From the NCBI GenBank assembly GCA_003118195.1, contig BEXV01000253.1, forward strand, positions 166,890-230,889: a stretch of 64,000 nt of DNA, written 5' to 3'. The translations under genes were made by a program, and so were the position numbers. Below the pieces are notes generated by a model. That model was not told the DNA's origin. It searched no databases and saw nothing but the letters and a program-made list of their open reading frames with translations. This document shows, in pieces, positions 47,795-59,439 of the stretch (positions are counted from its first letter, which is position 1; each line of letters starts with the position of its first letter). This DNA comes from Hemicentrotus pulcherrimus (taxonomy: Eukaryota > Echinodermata > Echinoidea > Camarodonta > Strongylocentrotidae).

Positions 47795-47828
47795 GGTGCA
47801 CCTTATACACAGGTGCGCCTTATACACA
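47795..47828 (+). repeat. 17-bp tandem repeat, two copies
   Basis: GGTGCACCTTATACACA is followed directly by GGTGCGCCTTATACACA, and soon after by GATTTACGGTA. I recall this CCTTATACACA...TTTACGGTA combination from dispersed repeats of other animals. Confidence 0.8.
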
Positions 47829-48896
47829 GAGATTTACGGTAGTTCACAAGCACAGATCGGCAGTTGAATGAAAATGAATGAAAGTCCTTCCCGCTTTTTC
47901 ACATGGACCTACCTGGCTTGCTGCCGACAGAGTCGGCAAAAAAAACTTTTTTTTTTTTTTTTTTAATCGTTCAACCGAAAACCATCCGGTTTTGACTGGC
48001 GGTTAAACGGAATTGGTGATGTTACAGCACTAGCTAGCCTGTAGCGAATTCCATGCCTGCCGTTTTGACCAATCAGAGGCTTAAAATCTTCTTTTGCGGT
48101 ATATAATGAAACATAAATACATTCTGCATATTACAAGCTGAGAATGTATATGTACATGTAATTCAAATAAGGGAAATCTATTCAAAAGTACATCTGGAGA
48201 AAATACAACTGTTGTATAATGTTTTTTTTTTTACACCCTTCCTATTGACTTTCAAAATGAATATGGATTCAAAAATAATCGAAGAAAAATCTGTGTACAT
48301 TTACATATACACTACACATCATGCTTCAATGCTTTTTGAGGAAAAAAAGAGACTGCAATAATAGCACATATATTTGACTTTGTTTATTTCCAGCGTTATC
48401 TCTTTTAGACATTCTATTAGAAACACACCTTAACACAATTGACCCTTCTCCCAGGGCCGTGCATGTGTGGGATTAAACAAGAGTGTCAATACTTTGCCAA
48501 CTTTTGACACGCATTCCAACAAGTTGTTGGTGTTGTCGTGCAGTCACATTCGTCCACTTGATTAAACATTGCAACTCTTCCTACACTATAGGCATCAAAC
48601 CATGCTATTGGCAAACAAATGGAGACAAAAATAACAAGAAACTACATGTATACCTGTATACCGCAACAGTTCACAGTTGGGTTAAAATGCATATTCTCTA
48701 TTTCCAAGTTATGACATTTAAATGGTAACTTTTGCATTTTATCTTATTAAGTACAGTATTCATATGCTTTTCATAACATTTGTCTAATTGTGATCTTTAT
48801 TCTTGGATTGTGTGAAAAATTCTCTGTAGTTGATTTCAAACACTAACCAAGCTCCTTGACACATCACAATTGCTAAGCCTAAGCCTAGGCCTTGCC

Positions 48897-48975
48897 CCCT
48901 AACCCTAACCCTAACCCTATACCTCACTCTAACCTCACGTTAACCCTGACCTTAATCCTACACTTAACCAATCAT
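48897..48975. repeat. interstitial telomere-like CCCTAA repeats
   Basis: Three exact CCCTAA units and a decayed fourth (CCCTAT) run from 48897 to 48920. Degenerate CTAACC and TTAACC words continue to about 48975. It is a short internal array, not a chromosome end. A smaller ACCCTAAACC stretch occurs near 56218. Confidence 0.85.
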
Positions 48976-49100
48976 ATAATGCCTCCCTAACCAGATATCC
49001 CTGAAGAAATAATGACCAGAGCGAATATCATGTCACCAGATTCGTGAGGCATTGTTTTACTTTCTGTCCATCAACAAAACACAAGCAGAAGATCTACTAG

Positions 49101-49547
49101 CAGCCTTTTCACACACAGCTAAAATTCATCGTATCTAGTGATGATTAGAATCATCGTAAAAATTTAGTCATGATTATAGACAAAATTTCCCAGTGTGAAC
49201 ATCGGTTATACGATGTTGGGATAGATACGAAGTCGCGATCTATACGCCCCTAAAAGCAGGCTACAGATACGAAGTTCGTATCTAGAGAGCTTGACATTTT
49301 GTGTGTGAAAGGAAATTCGTGTTTAGTCATGATTAAACTGGATGGAGCGTGCGCTTTGATTGACGTGACATGACCTTCAATGCGCAATGGCACTACTGCG
49401 CATTTTACGAGCAGTAGTTAATCACGAAACGATTAAAGATCGCACCGAAATTTCTGTGTGTGAAAGGCTCGTGATTAGTTTAAACATGTTCGAAACACGT
49501 TTAAACTAGTCATGTTTAAAGAATTTTAGCTGTGTGTGAAAAGGCTG
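49101..49547. mobile_element. MITE with perfect 27-bp TIRs
   Basis: The left end starts CAGCCTTTTCACACACAGC and continues TAAAATTC. The right end is its exact inverse, ending GTGTGTGAAAAGGCTG at 49547. Further partial copies of TGTGTGTGAAAGG and of TCGTGATTA/AAACATG-type words are scattered inside, so the interior may be built of nested sub-terminal repeats. It is more CpG-rich than the flanks. The flanks (CTAG and ATAG) share TAG, which is not enough to fix a target duplication. No coding frame. Confidence 0.85.
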
Positions 49548-49559
49548 ATAGATATACCT

Positions 49560-52012
49560 CCCTGGCCCAACATCATGCTCCAACGCCGAGTGACAGACAC
49601 ATCAGAGTTATTACCTGAGGAGTTTGACAAAGGGAGCGGGTACTGAGTGATGGATATGAAAATACCTGGGGGAGAATGAATCTCTCACACAGGCTTACCT
49701 GAAGGTTTGAAGATCCTACAATCAATCCCAACTTGGTTTATGAACTTTGACTAGTCTCTCATGCAGACCTACATTATGAAAAGCAAACCATCAAATGCCA
49801 TGGCGGCCCATCATGGCCAGCGATCCACAATATCCATGGGGGAGGAGTCAACTTTGACAGGGGTCCACTCCTCATAGGTGGAAACAAATTAACTGCAGAC
49901 CCTAAAGTTCTATAAAGTCAGACAAGGGGCACATGCCCTACAGACTCCAAGAATTTATATCTGGACCCCTTTAAAACAATCAGTGTGGAATCTAGAGCCC
50001 TACTTAAGGCTTCTACATCTGGCTAGTGGCTATGAATTAGAAGTGAAAGATAGCAAAATAAAAGTAGGATTAAAATTTAATATTATGTAATTCTTGTGAC
50101 TACAAATTTTACCATGAATAATATCATCAAAACTGTAGTGTAGTATGAGCTTTTCAGTCAGATAAGAAGGTCCAATGAGCTGCAAATTCTACAATGTAGC
50201 AACCATCAAACCATCAACAAAATGTTGTCTAAGGGCCTATCTCTTAGAGATGGGATTAAATTCACTGTACTAAGCAACTTTGCTATAATTATTTAAAGAC
50301 CATTCTGAATCTCAATCAGGAAGAATTTATTTACAAATTTTAAACTCCAATCCTATAGCAATTTCTTGGGAAATAATGGTGTGCAGTGGCTTTTCATGGC
50401 CGAAATTAGAGCTGACTGAAACGTAAAGGACATGTCCTAATCATTTCATCATCTAGGCTTTTCATAAAGAGCGATATTATCAGAGATTTGGAAACCATAC
50501 ATGTAGCAATATACATTGATCCACAGTCAAGATCCAACAAGTAAACTAACATTTTTTTATAACTTTAACCCTGGATATAGCATATATTCCGGTACCTGAC
50601 CCTCATTTGGTTAAATGAAAATGATTTTAGGACAAGCAATGTACAGACTACAGAGTTTATAGAACTTTTTCTGCATTTTTATGTGAGGGGTTAAATTCAG
50701 CTAATTATTTTGAATGTATATCAAATCTACAGTGTATTTTTGAAATCCAAAATATAAGAAAATGGTTAGAATCAGTCAGCATTAAAAGAAGCTTAATTCA
50801 GAACTGTGTATTGTAATACATTGAAGGTCACCAAGGGGGGGGGGGGGTCCCACTACAGTACCTAAACAATGAGGATTTCCGCTCCAGAAGAACATGGAAG
50901 GGAAGGTTTGACAATAGGCTCGAAGGGGGTGAAAAGAGGTCCCCAAGAAACACAATGATGGATGGTAGAAGAAGAAGGCAATCAATATATAAAAGAATAC
51001 AGAGAGGATAGATTCAGGGCAGACAGGTGTCAAGTCTTGTAGTAATGCCGAAGGGGGTCTCTGCTTGGTGACAACTCCACTATGTACACATATATACCAT
51101 ACATTTACCATGACAAGTGTATGCACGATAACTTTTTCATAAAATGAGAGGCAATGCATAATAATGATGATAAACAAAATCATGTATAGTGTGCATATTG
51201 CCACTGTATCTATGCCTAGAAAAGGGAGAAAGAACAAGAAATAAATGTATGCCAGTTTATTTTTCTTGAAGGTTTTGGGGATTGAAAATTGATTTCAAAT
51301 TTGGATGAACGAAAGTGAAAAATGGGCTATTTGAAATATTTAGTTTCTTTAGTTTATTTGAAATTTAACTGTTCGAGTACTAGTGAAAACATGTTGTATT
51401 TATGAATTATTTCTAATCATAGTGTAAAAATGATGACTCTTAAAATAGTGTTTAAAATTGGAACATATGAATATGTTTCTCATTAGTCTTTCAAGTGCCT
51501 TTTCTGATAAAAGCTGCTATACATACATGTTATGTCATTGATTTCCTATGTTTTTTTTTTTTAACAAAAATACTTTCATTATTATGTACTTGAATAAACC
51601 ATTGATGCACTCGGAGGGAATAAGTTGGATGCACAAATCATCAGGCTCTCATAAATATGGCAAATTGGCAATCTCTGCTGAATGACAAAGATAATTGCCA
51701 AGACATTCGACTCGAAGTCATCCATCAATTTGAGATGTCTCTCAAGAAAGGAACGAGATGATGAATTATCTCGAAGACGGAGTAGTTTGAGTCTACACAA
51801 GGTCATATTACATCTCAGATCTTAACAAGGCTAAATTGATTCCTACAATATGGGGCTTGGTGCAACAAAAATCAAAACAAATAATGTACAAGCTTCATTT
51901 AATGTAATATGTTCAATCTCACCAATTCAAAATATTTTTAAAGAAGATGAATTGTTTATCAATACAATTTCCTTAAGTATGATAAGAAAGAAGAAAAGGT
52001 TTTTTTTACCCC
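49560..52012. other. AT-rich DNA without recognised gene
   Basis: The longest frame (minus, 50782-51237, 151 codons) is hydrophobic and low in complexity with no recognised motif. It includes a poly-G/poly-C run near 50836 and is not supported as a gene. A minus-strand ATG frame at 51582-51806 (74 codons) has balanced composition, but no splice or family evidence. Confidence 0.4.
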
Positions 52013-52145
52013 NNNNNNNNNNNNNNNNNNNNNNNNNNNNNNNNNNNNNNNNNNNNNNNNNNNNNNNNNNNNNNNNNNNNNNNNNNNNNNNNNNNNNNNN
52101 NNNNNNNNNNNNNNNNNNNNNNNNNNNNNNNNNNNNNNNNNNNNN
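52013..52145. other. assembly gap (133 N)
   Basis: The N run follows TTTTTTTACCCC. The frames crossing it are artefacts. Confidence 0.99.
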
Positions 52146-52395
52146 TTATTTTCCATGTTAACTCTGTATTTTGTTAATAATCCAAATTATGAATAATGTT
52201 TTAGTCATTGATTTGTATTTTCGTCACGCTTGATATGATTCTTTTTGCATTGCTTACTGTATATTTGTTTTGTATATTCATGTTGTATACTATACAATTA
52301 TTGTTTACTGCATATTGATTTGTATTGTGTTTGCAATGATGCTAGAAAAAAATGGAAAAATGAAATAAAACTAAACTGAAACTGAAACTGAACAA
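52146..52395 (+). mobile_element. 3' end of a non-LTR retrotransposon
   Basis: T-rich sequence ends in GAAAAAAATGGAAAAATG, AAATAAAACTAAA and a short (CTGAAA)n-like tail near 52370-52390. This is the usual layout of a LINE 3' UTR and tail. The 5' part would lie in the gap at 52013-52145 or be truncated there, and no ORF2 motif is visible. The clade is not assigned. Confidence 0.5.
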
Positions 52396-52399
52396 ATAG

Positions 52400-55300
52400 G
52401 CCAATTTTGTAGTGTAACCAGATTTATGCATATGCTTGTGTACATGTAAGGTACCTCAATTCAATTTTTTTAATTCACCCGTTACAAATAAATCTATCAC
52501 AAAATTCAGTATTCAAATTGCATAAATAAGTTGTTGCTAGGTAGGACAAACATAGTGGCTTGCACTACATAACAACACGTAATATATGCACTTTGCATTC
52601 TGACTTCCGGTATTGAAATACAACTATTCGTAACAGGTGAATTAAATAATTTGTCATGAGGCGCTTAGGTATGAATTTGGTTACATTACGAAAATGCCCT
52701 ATTGATTATCTCTCACTTGAAGATGCCCATTTGATAATCAATGTTCGTATTAATGTGATAAATGCAACAAACGAGTCACATTTCAAAACAATTATCTAAA
52801 GAAGTAAAAACTAGAGGTATGTAGAGATCTGAGGGGAACTTTAGTTTTAGGTTGCAGTAGCATAAATTTTACCTTAAATAGCAATCAACGACCAACAAAC
52901 TTAATTCATGGAATTAAAATCCTTGCATTTATTGAATCAAATCTTCAGTGAATTATCCCTTTAAGGTGGTAATTGTACATTCCCTTGAAATACATTTCAA
53001 GTACTCTCAACAACAATCTGATGTGACTTTGATGTACTTTTCACCCTCAAACATGCAAGGGTAAATAATTATTATTTACAAAGCTGCAGATTTTCAAGTC
53101 TCTCTGCAAACTAAGAAAGTGAGGATTTATGAAATCAAATGACTCAATGTGAATAACATTGATAGTATGTTCATCATGATCTATGTTGCACTCTTCAAGA
53201 GTACATAACATTGCCATCTGCTACAATATATCTGCTTTCTCCTGGATATCTCATGTGTTCCAGAAAGCCTGGGGGTACCAGAGTAAATATCACAAGCTCG
53301 GGATCCCACTCCCCTAATTTCATACCTTTCACCAACTTTATGCCCGGGATGCAAATTAGTATTAATCTAATCATACGATACTCATTTGGAAGGCAGCTTC
53401 AATGGAGGCGCTGAACATGTTAATCCCTTTAAAAACCCACTTATTGCATCTCAATTTTATTAACCCTTTGCAGCCTGCGGGGATGGTGTATATGATTTCG
53501 ACTTTGTCATTTTCCCCCTCTCTTTCTCCCTGTATGCTCTAGGCAATGAGGATACAGCACATTGATGAGCCCAGTGATAGCTAGTCTACTCTTCCAAAAC
53601 CCTCCTGTAAAGGATACATGTGTTAATTAATAAACAAGAACCATAAGTATGGAGGTACATAAGTATTTCTTTCTCGAACTCAATTGATTAAATCTGCTCC
53701 ATACAGTAATTGTAAATTTTCTGAACCAATGCTGTTTCTACACAGCATTCCTAGATTTGATAGAGGTAGTATGCCATATAAATACATTGCTTGATTAGAT
53801 TGGATTGTCCTACATGTAGGTTCCATAATTGTACTTTCATATAATAATTATTGATGATTTTATAGATGATTGGCATACTATAGCACGTACATGTATCTTT
53901 ACATAAAGTGCCCTCTGATTTCATCTATGCTTAGGTCTGTATGTTGACTTCAATCAGCTATTTTCAAGTATGCAATAGAAATAAAATAGATGATATTCTG
54001 CCCTTATTAGGAGTACAGTCATGACACTATGATGACAGTATGCACAAGTAGATAAATACATATAGCCTGGCTCGAAGGCTAATTTGGATTTTCCCTATGA
54101 ATGATAAAACTCTGCATTAAATTATGAAATGTAGAAGGGATTTAAGGGAAAGGTGAAATGTAATACGGGCCACTGAGTTTTATTTTTTCTTAAAGATTTT
54201 CTAAGGAGACCATTGGAAGACAGGTTAATTCACGACAATATCAAGCTCAAGCATACTGGAGTCTGGAAGATGAGATTTTGAGACTACTGTACAACATTCA
54301 CCTTACCAGACCAAACATTTGTCATCAATGAAAGCGGTGACTAACACCCTGGATATATTGTGCTCATCTTAATTGTGCAATCATTTGTGCATACACGCGT
54401 TGGAGAAAAATTATATTTGGCACGAATGTAACGCTGATGAGGAATCCCCATCCACATACTAATTAGATGACGGTGAAATATGAGAGAGAAATATAGGGGA
54501 CAAGTCTCTCATCTTTGTACAAATGTTTCACTTCATGGTACATGTATATTACATGCAAGTATGTCTACATTTTCTTCAAATTATGACAAAGTCATTGAAA
54601 AACATCAAAATTATCATCTTCAATAACTATTTTTCTGTTTGTTGACTATTGATCATTTCATTTCCTTGTGTTTTTAGTCAAAAAATACTCCAGACAATTT
54701 TCTTTTCTCTTACAAATAAGTACCATAATTATCATGTGCCTAAAGCCAGAATGGTGTAAATTCTGTTTGAATTAGTTAACAACATCTTTCTGGCACTGAG
54801 CAGAAGAAATTATCAGTAACATATATGGGGGTCTAATACAACCCCCCCCCCNTTCCTGCATTGGACATGATCTCCGACATGAAATTGGGCTTTGACAGGC
54901 AAAATGCAATTTACTGGAATATATATGAAGCATTATCAGACATTTTTGTCATCCTTTTATTAGCTGAACAATTGAGAGGCTCCAACAGACCCAGTTGCCA
55001 ATTGTACTACCAGTATTTAAAATAGACTACTCCCTCAATAGATACAATCAACCAAAGCAAGAGGTCACAATCTATTACAATATCCGCATTCTTCTAAACA
55101 TAATAGATTTTTATGAGGGTATGGAATTTATACTATCCATTTGTAACGGGTCAGTAAATGAGTAATGATAATCAAATCACGGACACATCAAATTTAACGA
55201 CTGGTTTGTCCAAGTTCAGTGGACCTAGCAATGATGCTACTTTTCAGTTAAGAAATTAATGAGGATTAAAAATTGATTTCTGAACCATGGTCAAGATTAA

Positions 55301-58300
55301 ATCTTATTCTTTTTTATTTTATGAAAGCAAAAAGTCTCAAATATTTATAATAAGTATGAATATCAAGATCACCCCAATGATTATGTATGCATTGTTTCTG
55401 ATGGTAATTCCCTCTTATAGAGCTACATGTATTACAAGAGGCAGAGCCCTCAAACAAATGCAATGTCAGCATCTTAATCTATCCCATACACATCTATATG
55501 CTTAGTTACATCATGCAAATGAAGCACATAGTGTATCAGAACTTTCCATCAGAAGTTACCATCTCAAATTCTGAATCTGTTGCTCAATTGCCCAATACTG
55601 AATTCAATGCACAAAAAACTTAGAAAAACATCCCCTGAAGCCAAGCAAGTTATCACAAAAATTCATCTCAATTCCAGTTCCTATTTCTTAAACTAAATTG
55701 AAATTGATATATACGCTAGGCATCCCACAAGAAGAGATGAAATTCATCTCGAGTATTTCTGATTCCGATGGCTCCCACGAGTGCAGCGAAAGAACATGCG
55801 GCAGCCAGATTACGCTTCCATATTTACCACCCACTGGACTCAAAATCAGCTCAATTTGGAGGTTCCTAAATTGGGGTCAGAGAGAAAAATTCCATTTGGT
55901 TCATGCACAAGTGGTAGTGGAGGGTGCGTTCTTACTACACACACAGCGATGAGAGTTCAATGTTTGATATCCATTGTACTCTGTACTTAAATAGCCAGTA
56001 ATATTACTCATTAAATTAAAGTAACTTAACATTCCAGATGCCACAAATCGAGCATAATGTAATGAACTCCCCACAACCAATCATTAAATATTATGGGGGA
56101 TGTATTATGTACATGTACAAAACTTGCTCCTGGACAATTGCTCTGCATCAGTTTTCCTACCCTAACTGAATTCTTAATACATGTATATACCCTGGACCAA
56201 ACACTATACTGTACCTAACCCTAAACCTAAAAACTTTTGTTACCCAACGTTACACCTTTGATGAAATAAAGCCCCAGCAAATGTTGCAGAAGCAAATGTG
56301 GGGTCGCCATTTCAGGAGCATACAAATTCACCATGATTCCAAACAATATTTATTTGACCTGTATGACCACTTTGAAAGGGAAATCTAAGTAGTGTTTCAA
56401 ACGGTGACTCTCAGACATCTTTCAATAATTCATGAGCACATAATTGAAGATTGATCACTTCAAATTATTGAAAATAGTATAAATGAGCCTGCCTACATGT
56501 ACATGTACATGTACACTGTATCAGTTACTAGATAGGCATGGTTCTAGGTCTAGGACCTATAATTCTCATGTAGATTAATTGCTATGTCCTTGTAAGCATG
56601 CAGCTTATTTCATTAGCACAGATTCATCATGATAAATGGCACTTTATTGGTTTAGTTCTGATCCTTGTTAACACTGTTGAAGATGATTCAAAACTACGCT
56701 GACAAAACACAAAAATACTTTGTTTGCATTGAAGTTTAGATTCATACTCATTTATTCCACCAGAGATATTGCAATATGAAAGGGTTGCAAATGTGTTTTA
56801 GATTAACAAAAATTATAGAAGAAACGTCATCTTACAATGAAGAATGGGGCTAAACAGCAGTGAGAATATGCCCGCACCCCTCCCACTCCACTTCACAGGA
56901 GCTTACAACCTTAAGGCTAAGTTCACATGTGTTTCTAAGATGAATGGATAACACCCATCTACTGTGCTGAGGTGACCTTAAATGACCTGCCATTTCAGAT
57001 GAAATCCTCCAAGTCAAGTTATGCACAGGTCCAAGGTCCTCAAATGCAAGCAGGAGGAGAAAAAATGGACAGTTTTCAAAGGGAGAGGCTGACTTTTTGC
57101 TTTTGGTAGAAGCTGGATGAATGTACACAATCACATGTACAACTGAATTGGTGTTATACAAGGGAACAAGAAACTGAAGGCTTTTAGAAAGAGAATGGGC
57201 AAATTGAGGGAGTGATTGAATTACCAGCACTTTGGAATTTTAAAATTAGGAACTGCCCTTACTGGTTTTATTTTATTTTCTTGTTTTCATTAAAAGAATA
57301 TTATGTATGAGACATCTAATACCACTAAATTTAGACAGATTTGGGTAGAATTTAGAAAGTCTATAAAAATGTAGGGCAATGTTAGCTTTGAGTAATTGTA
57401 AAAGCAAGATCATCAAAGAGTACAATGATATTCACCTGACATGTTCATAATCTGAAAAGTTTTGTGATTGATGACTAATCATACAATATGTTGTTCCAAT
57501 CATCAACAAATTTATACTTACATTAACTTACATTTATTTCTAGCATAACCCCCAGGCTCTTGCACAGAGCAATAATTGTGACCTTAACAAAATACACTCA
57601 ATTATTTAGAGAGTCACAATTAACTGAGAATCTGTATTTATATTGTATCATATTGTACATTTTTTTTTTTTAAGCCGGTAGGCTTATTTACACAGCCACA
57701 AAAAACATTTTGAAAACCCAGAGTTTTTGGACAGGCATTTACACCACTGAAAGAAAAAGAAAAAAATCTGTTTTCTTTGTGGTGATTAGTTTGAATGAGC
57801 AACTTGTTGCTGCTCTGGATGCCATCACACAAGCGAGGAGGGTCATGTGTCTAAAAAAAAACAGAATCATTCATTAATATTTTCAGAGCGAGCAATTACA
57901 TTGCAAAAAACAGTGAAATTTCTTCCAGCAATCCAAAAAGCTACACTCCTGAGCCCAGAAGTGTTTTTTTTTAGGGGGGAGGGGTGTTTACTAATAGATT
58001 GATGCCTGGCAACTTCCGACAAATCACCTGAATATGAGAAAAATCAATGATTTTTGTTAGCTGTATAAATGTAAAATGAAAAGTTTATGACCTCCATAAT
58101 ACAAAGTCACAAAGTCATAAAAATAGGGATAAATACAAACAGGAAATTTGAAACGGTCCAAGCCCAATTCAGGGATCATTCCCATGTGTATCTTCAATTT
58201 GTATAGTCATCTTTATTCATTGATGCAATTATTCTTCATTAAAGTAAGTAAGCAAACATCAGTGGAAGTATTTACTTCAAGACACAGTAGTGTCACTTAA

Positions 58301-58830
58301 TGAAACAAGTTTCTAAATTCCCAATACCCTACCAACAAGACAGATAACATAATACCAACAACTGACCGAACAACAAAAATCCATTAACTGGAATGGCCAA
58401 GAATTGATTGGTTTGAAATCAGTTTGGTGTCCATTCGGAGCAGTTTGGCAGTTTAATCGAGTTATAAACGTAAACTGCATTCTAATTCTTGATTAAATAT
58501 TTTACCACAAAAAGTACATGATGCAGATGCATTCAGCTCTTTGAGTTATCAAGCTTTAGCTTTAGAGTGTATTTTATTGACAAGTTTTCAAATCATATAA
58601 TCATTGTAATGTAGGTATCTACGATTCCAGGTGAATTCTCGTTGTTGGCTTATTTTATCTAGTTTTCTAGAAATGGACTAATCCTTGCTATCTCTCATTA
58701 CAAACAACATACAATCTGACCTTAGGGTTTAAGCACACGATGCTAATTACAAGATAACTTATCATCACTACATGTACATGTAGCTGTTCAGTTTTCTGAA
58801 AAAGTACATTCACACATATACATTCTTACA
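52400..58830. other. AT-rich span without supported gene
   Basis: Only short frames without convincing splice sites or motifs. The minus frame at 56850-57230 (126 codons) and plus frames at 55698-55990 are not recognised. A single N sits at 54852 at the end of a C10 run. The region contains many TACATGTA words. Confidence 0.4.
56494..56515. repeat. (ACATGT)n palindromic hexamer array
   Basis: TACATGTACATGTACATGTA is a short array of a self-complementary hexamer. Shorter versions recur through the window, for example at 58769-58782 and 60546-60576. Confidence 0.9.
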
Positions 58831-58835
58831 TAAAG

Positions 58836-58875
58836 ATGCTTGTTGAAAAACCTAAATCGAAAATCGAAATGTACG
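58836..58875 (+). CDS. weak candidate small first exon
   Basis: An ATG frame reads MLVEKPKSKIEMY and runs into a consensus donor, ACG before GTAAGTAAA. It could also be an internal exon after TTACATAAAG. Two CpGs and charged residues make it stand out slightly from AT-rich DNA, but 40 bp is too little for confidence and no partner exon was found. Confidence 0.15.
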
Positions 58876-59232
58876 GTAAGTAAATAAATGGTATAACATT
58901 AATGTGCTTTTAAATTCTTAAAAATGTTTTTTTTAAAGGTAATTGCTACATTGATTTCATCATTGTTTTGTTTTTTTTTTTCTCCTTTTTATTCTAGTAA
59001 GTAAGTGAGTTTAGCATTTTCCGGTTTCATGCTCCTGGTAGATATTTATAAGCATCTACAAATTGTTTTGTCCATGAATGACCACTTTTACATATTTCAA
59101 ACTTAACAGCCCGGCCTGTTTACAACCCTGAAGTCAAGCATCAGATTAATGTCCACATATTGTTCTTTGTAACATCAGTGCTGCTCAACTGGTAAAAAGT
59201 GTTATTTTCAGTTGCATCCTTAAAGGCACACT

Positions 59233-59438
59233 GTCCTACTCAGTGAAAAAAATACACGGGGGCTCGGGGCGAATTAGCCCCCGAAATGCCCAAAAGAGCC
59301 CCCGAAAATCAGAAAAGAGCCCCCATAAAATTTGCATATAGTTCAATGCAAAACAAATTTTAGAATGTTATATTCATACAGGCAAGCTTGAAAAGTAGCC
59401 CCCGAAAAATAAATATTAATTTTTTCCCTGGTCCTACT
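59233..59438. mobile_element. hAT-type MITE with 8-bp target duplication
   Basis: The 8-bp sequence GTCCTACT occurs exactly on both sides (59233-59240 and 59431-59438). The element between (59241-59430) starts CAGTGAAAAAAATA and ends with the inverse of CAGGGAAAAAATTA. A CAGNG terminus plus an 8-bp duplication is the hallmark of hAT transposons. Inside, AGCCCCCGAAA occurs three times with a fourth truncated AGCCCCC, and an inverted GGGGGCT lies near the left end. These may be sub-terminal transposase-binding repeats. No transposase frame is present. Confidence 0.9.
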
Positions 59439-59439
59439 T

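Larger units (their letters stand above)
47276..48031. mobile_element. composite TIR element enclosing LINE remnants
   Basis: AGTGCTGTA at 47276 is matched by TACAGCACT ending at 48031. Behind them lie related sub-terminal blocks: GTTTAACCGTCCGG on the left, CCATCCGG, GACTGGCGGTTAAACGG on the right. The interior holds T-rich tracts, reverse-transcriptase remnants (47524-47743) and a 17-bp tandem repeat (47795-47828). No clear target duplication was found. The ends recall hAT elements (which often start CAGTG or similar), but without a duplication this is tentative. Confidence 0.5.

Noticed and set aside
50782..51237. 151-codon minus-strand frame, the longest without N
   Set aside because: Hydrophobic, low complexity, crosses a poly-G run, and has no splice signal or recognised domain.
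54316..54357. 42-bp minus-strand piece between TATATCCAG and GTAAGG
   Set aside because: It is short, the frame meets stops just outside, and there is no supporting neighbour exon.
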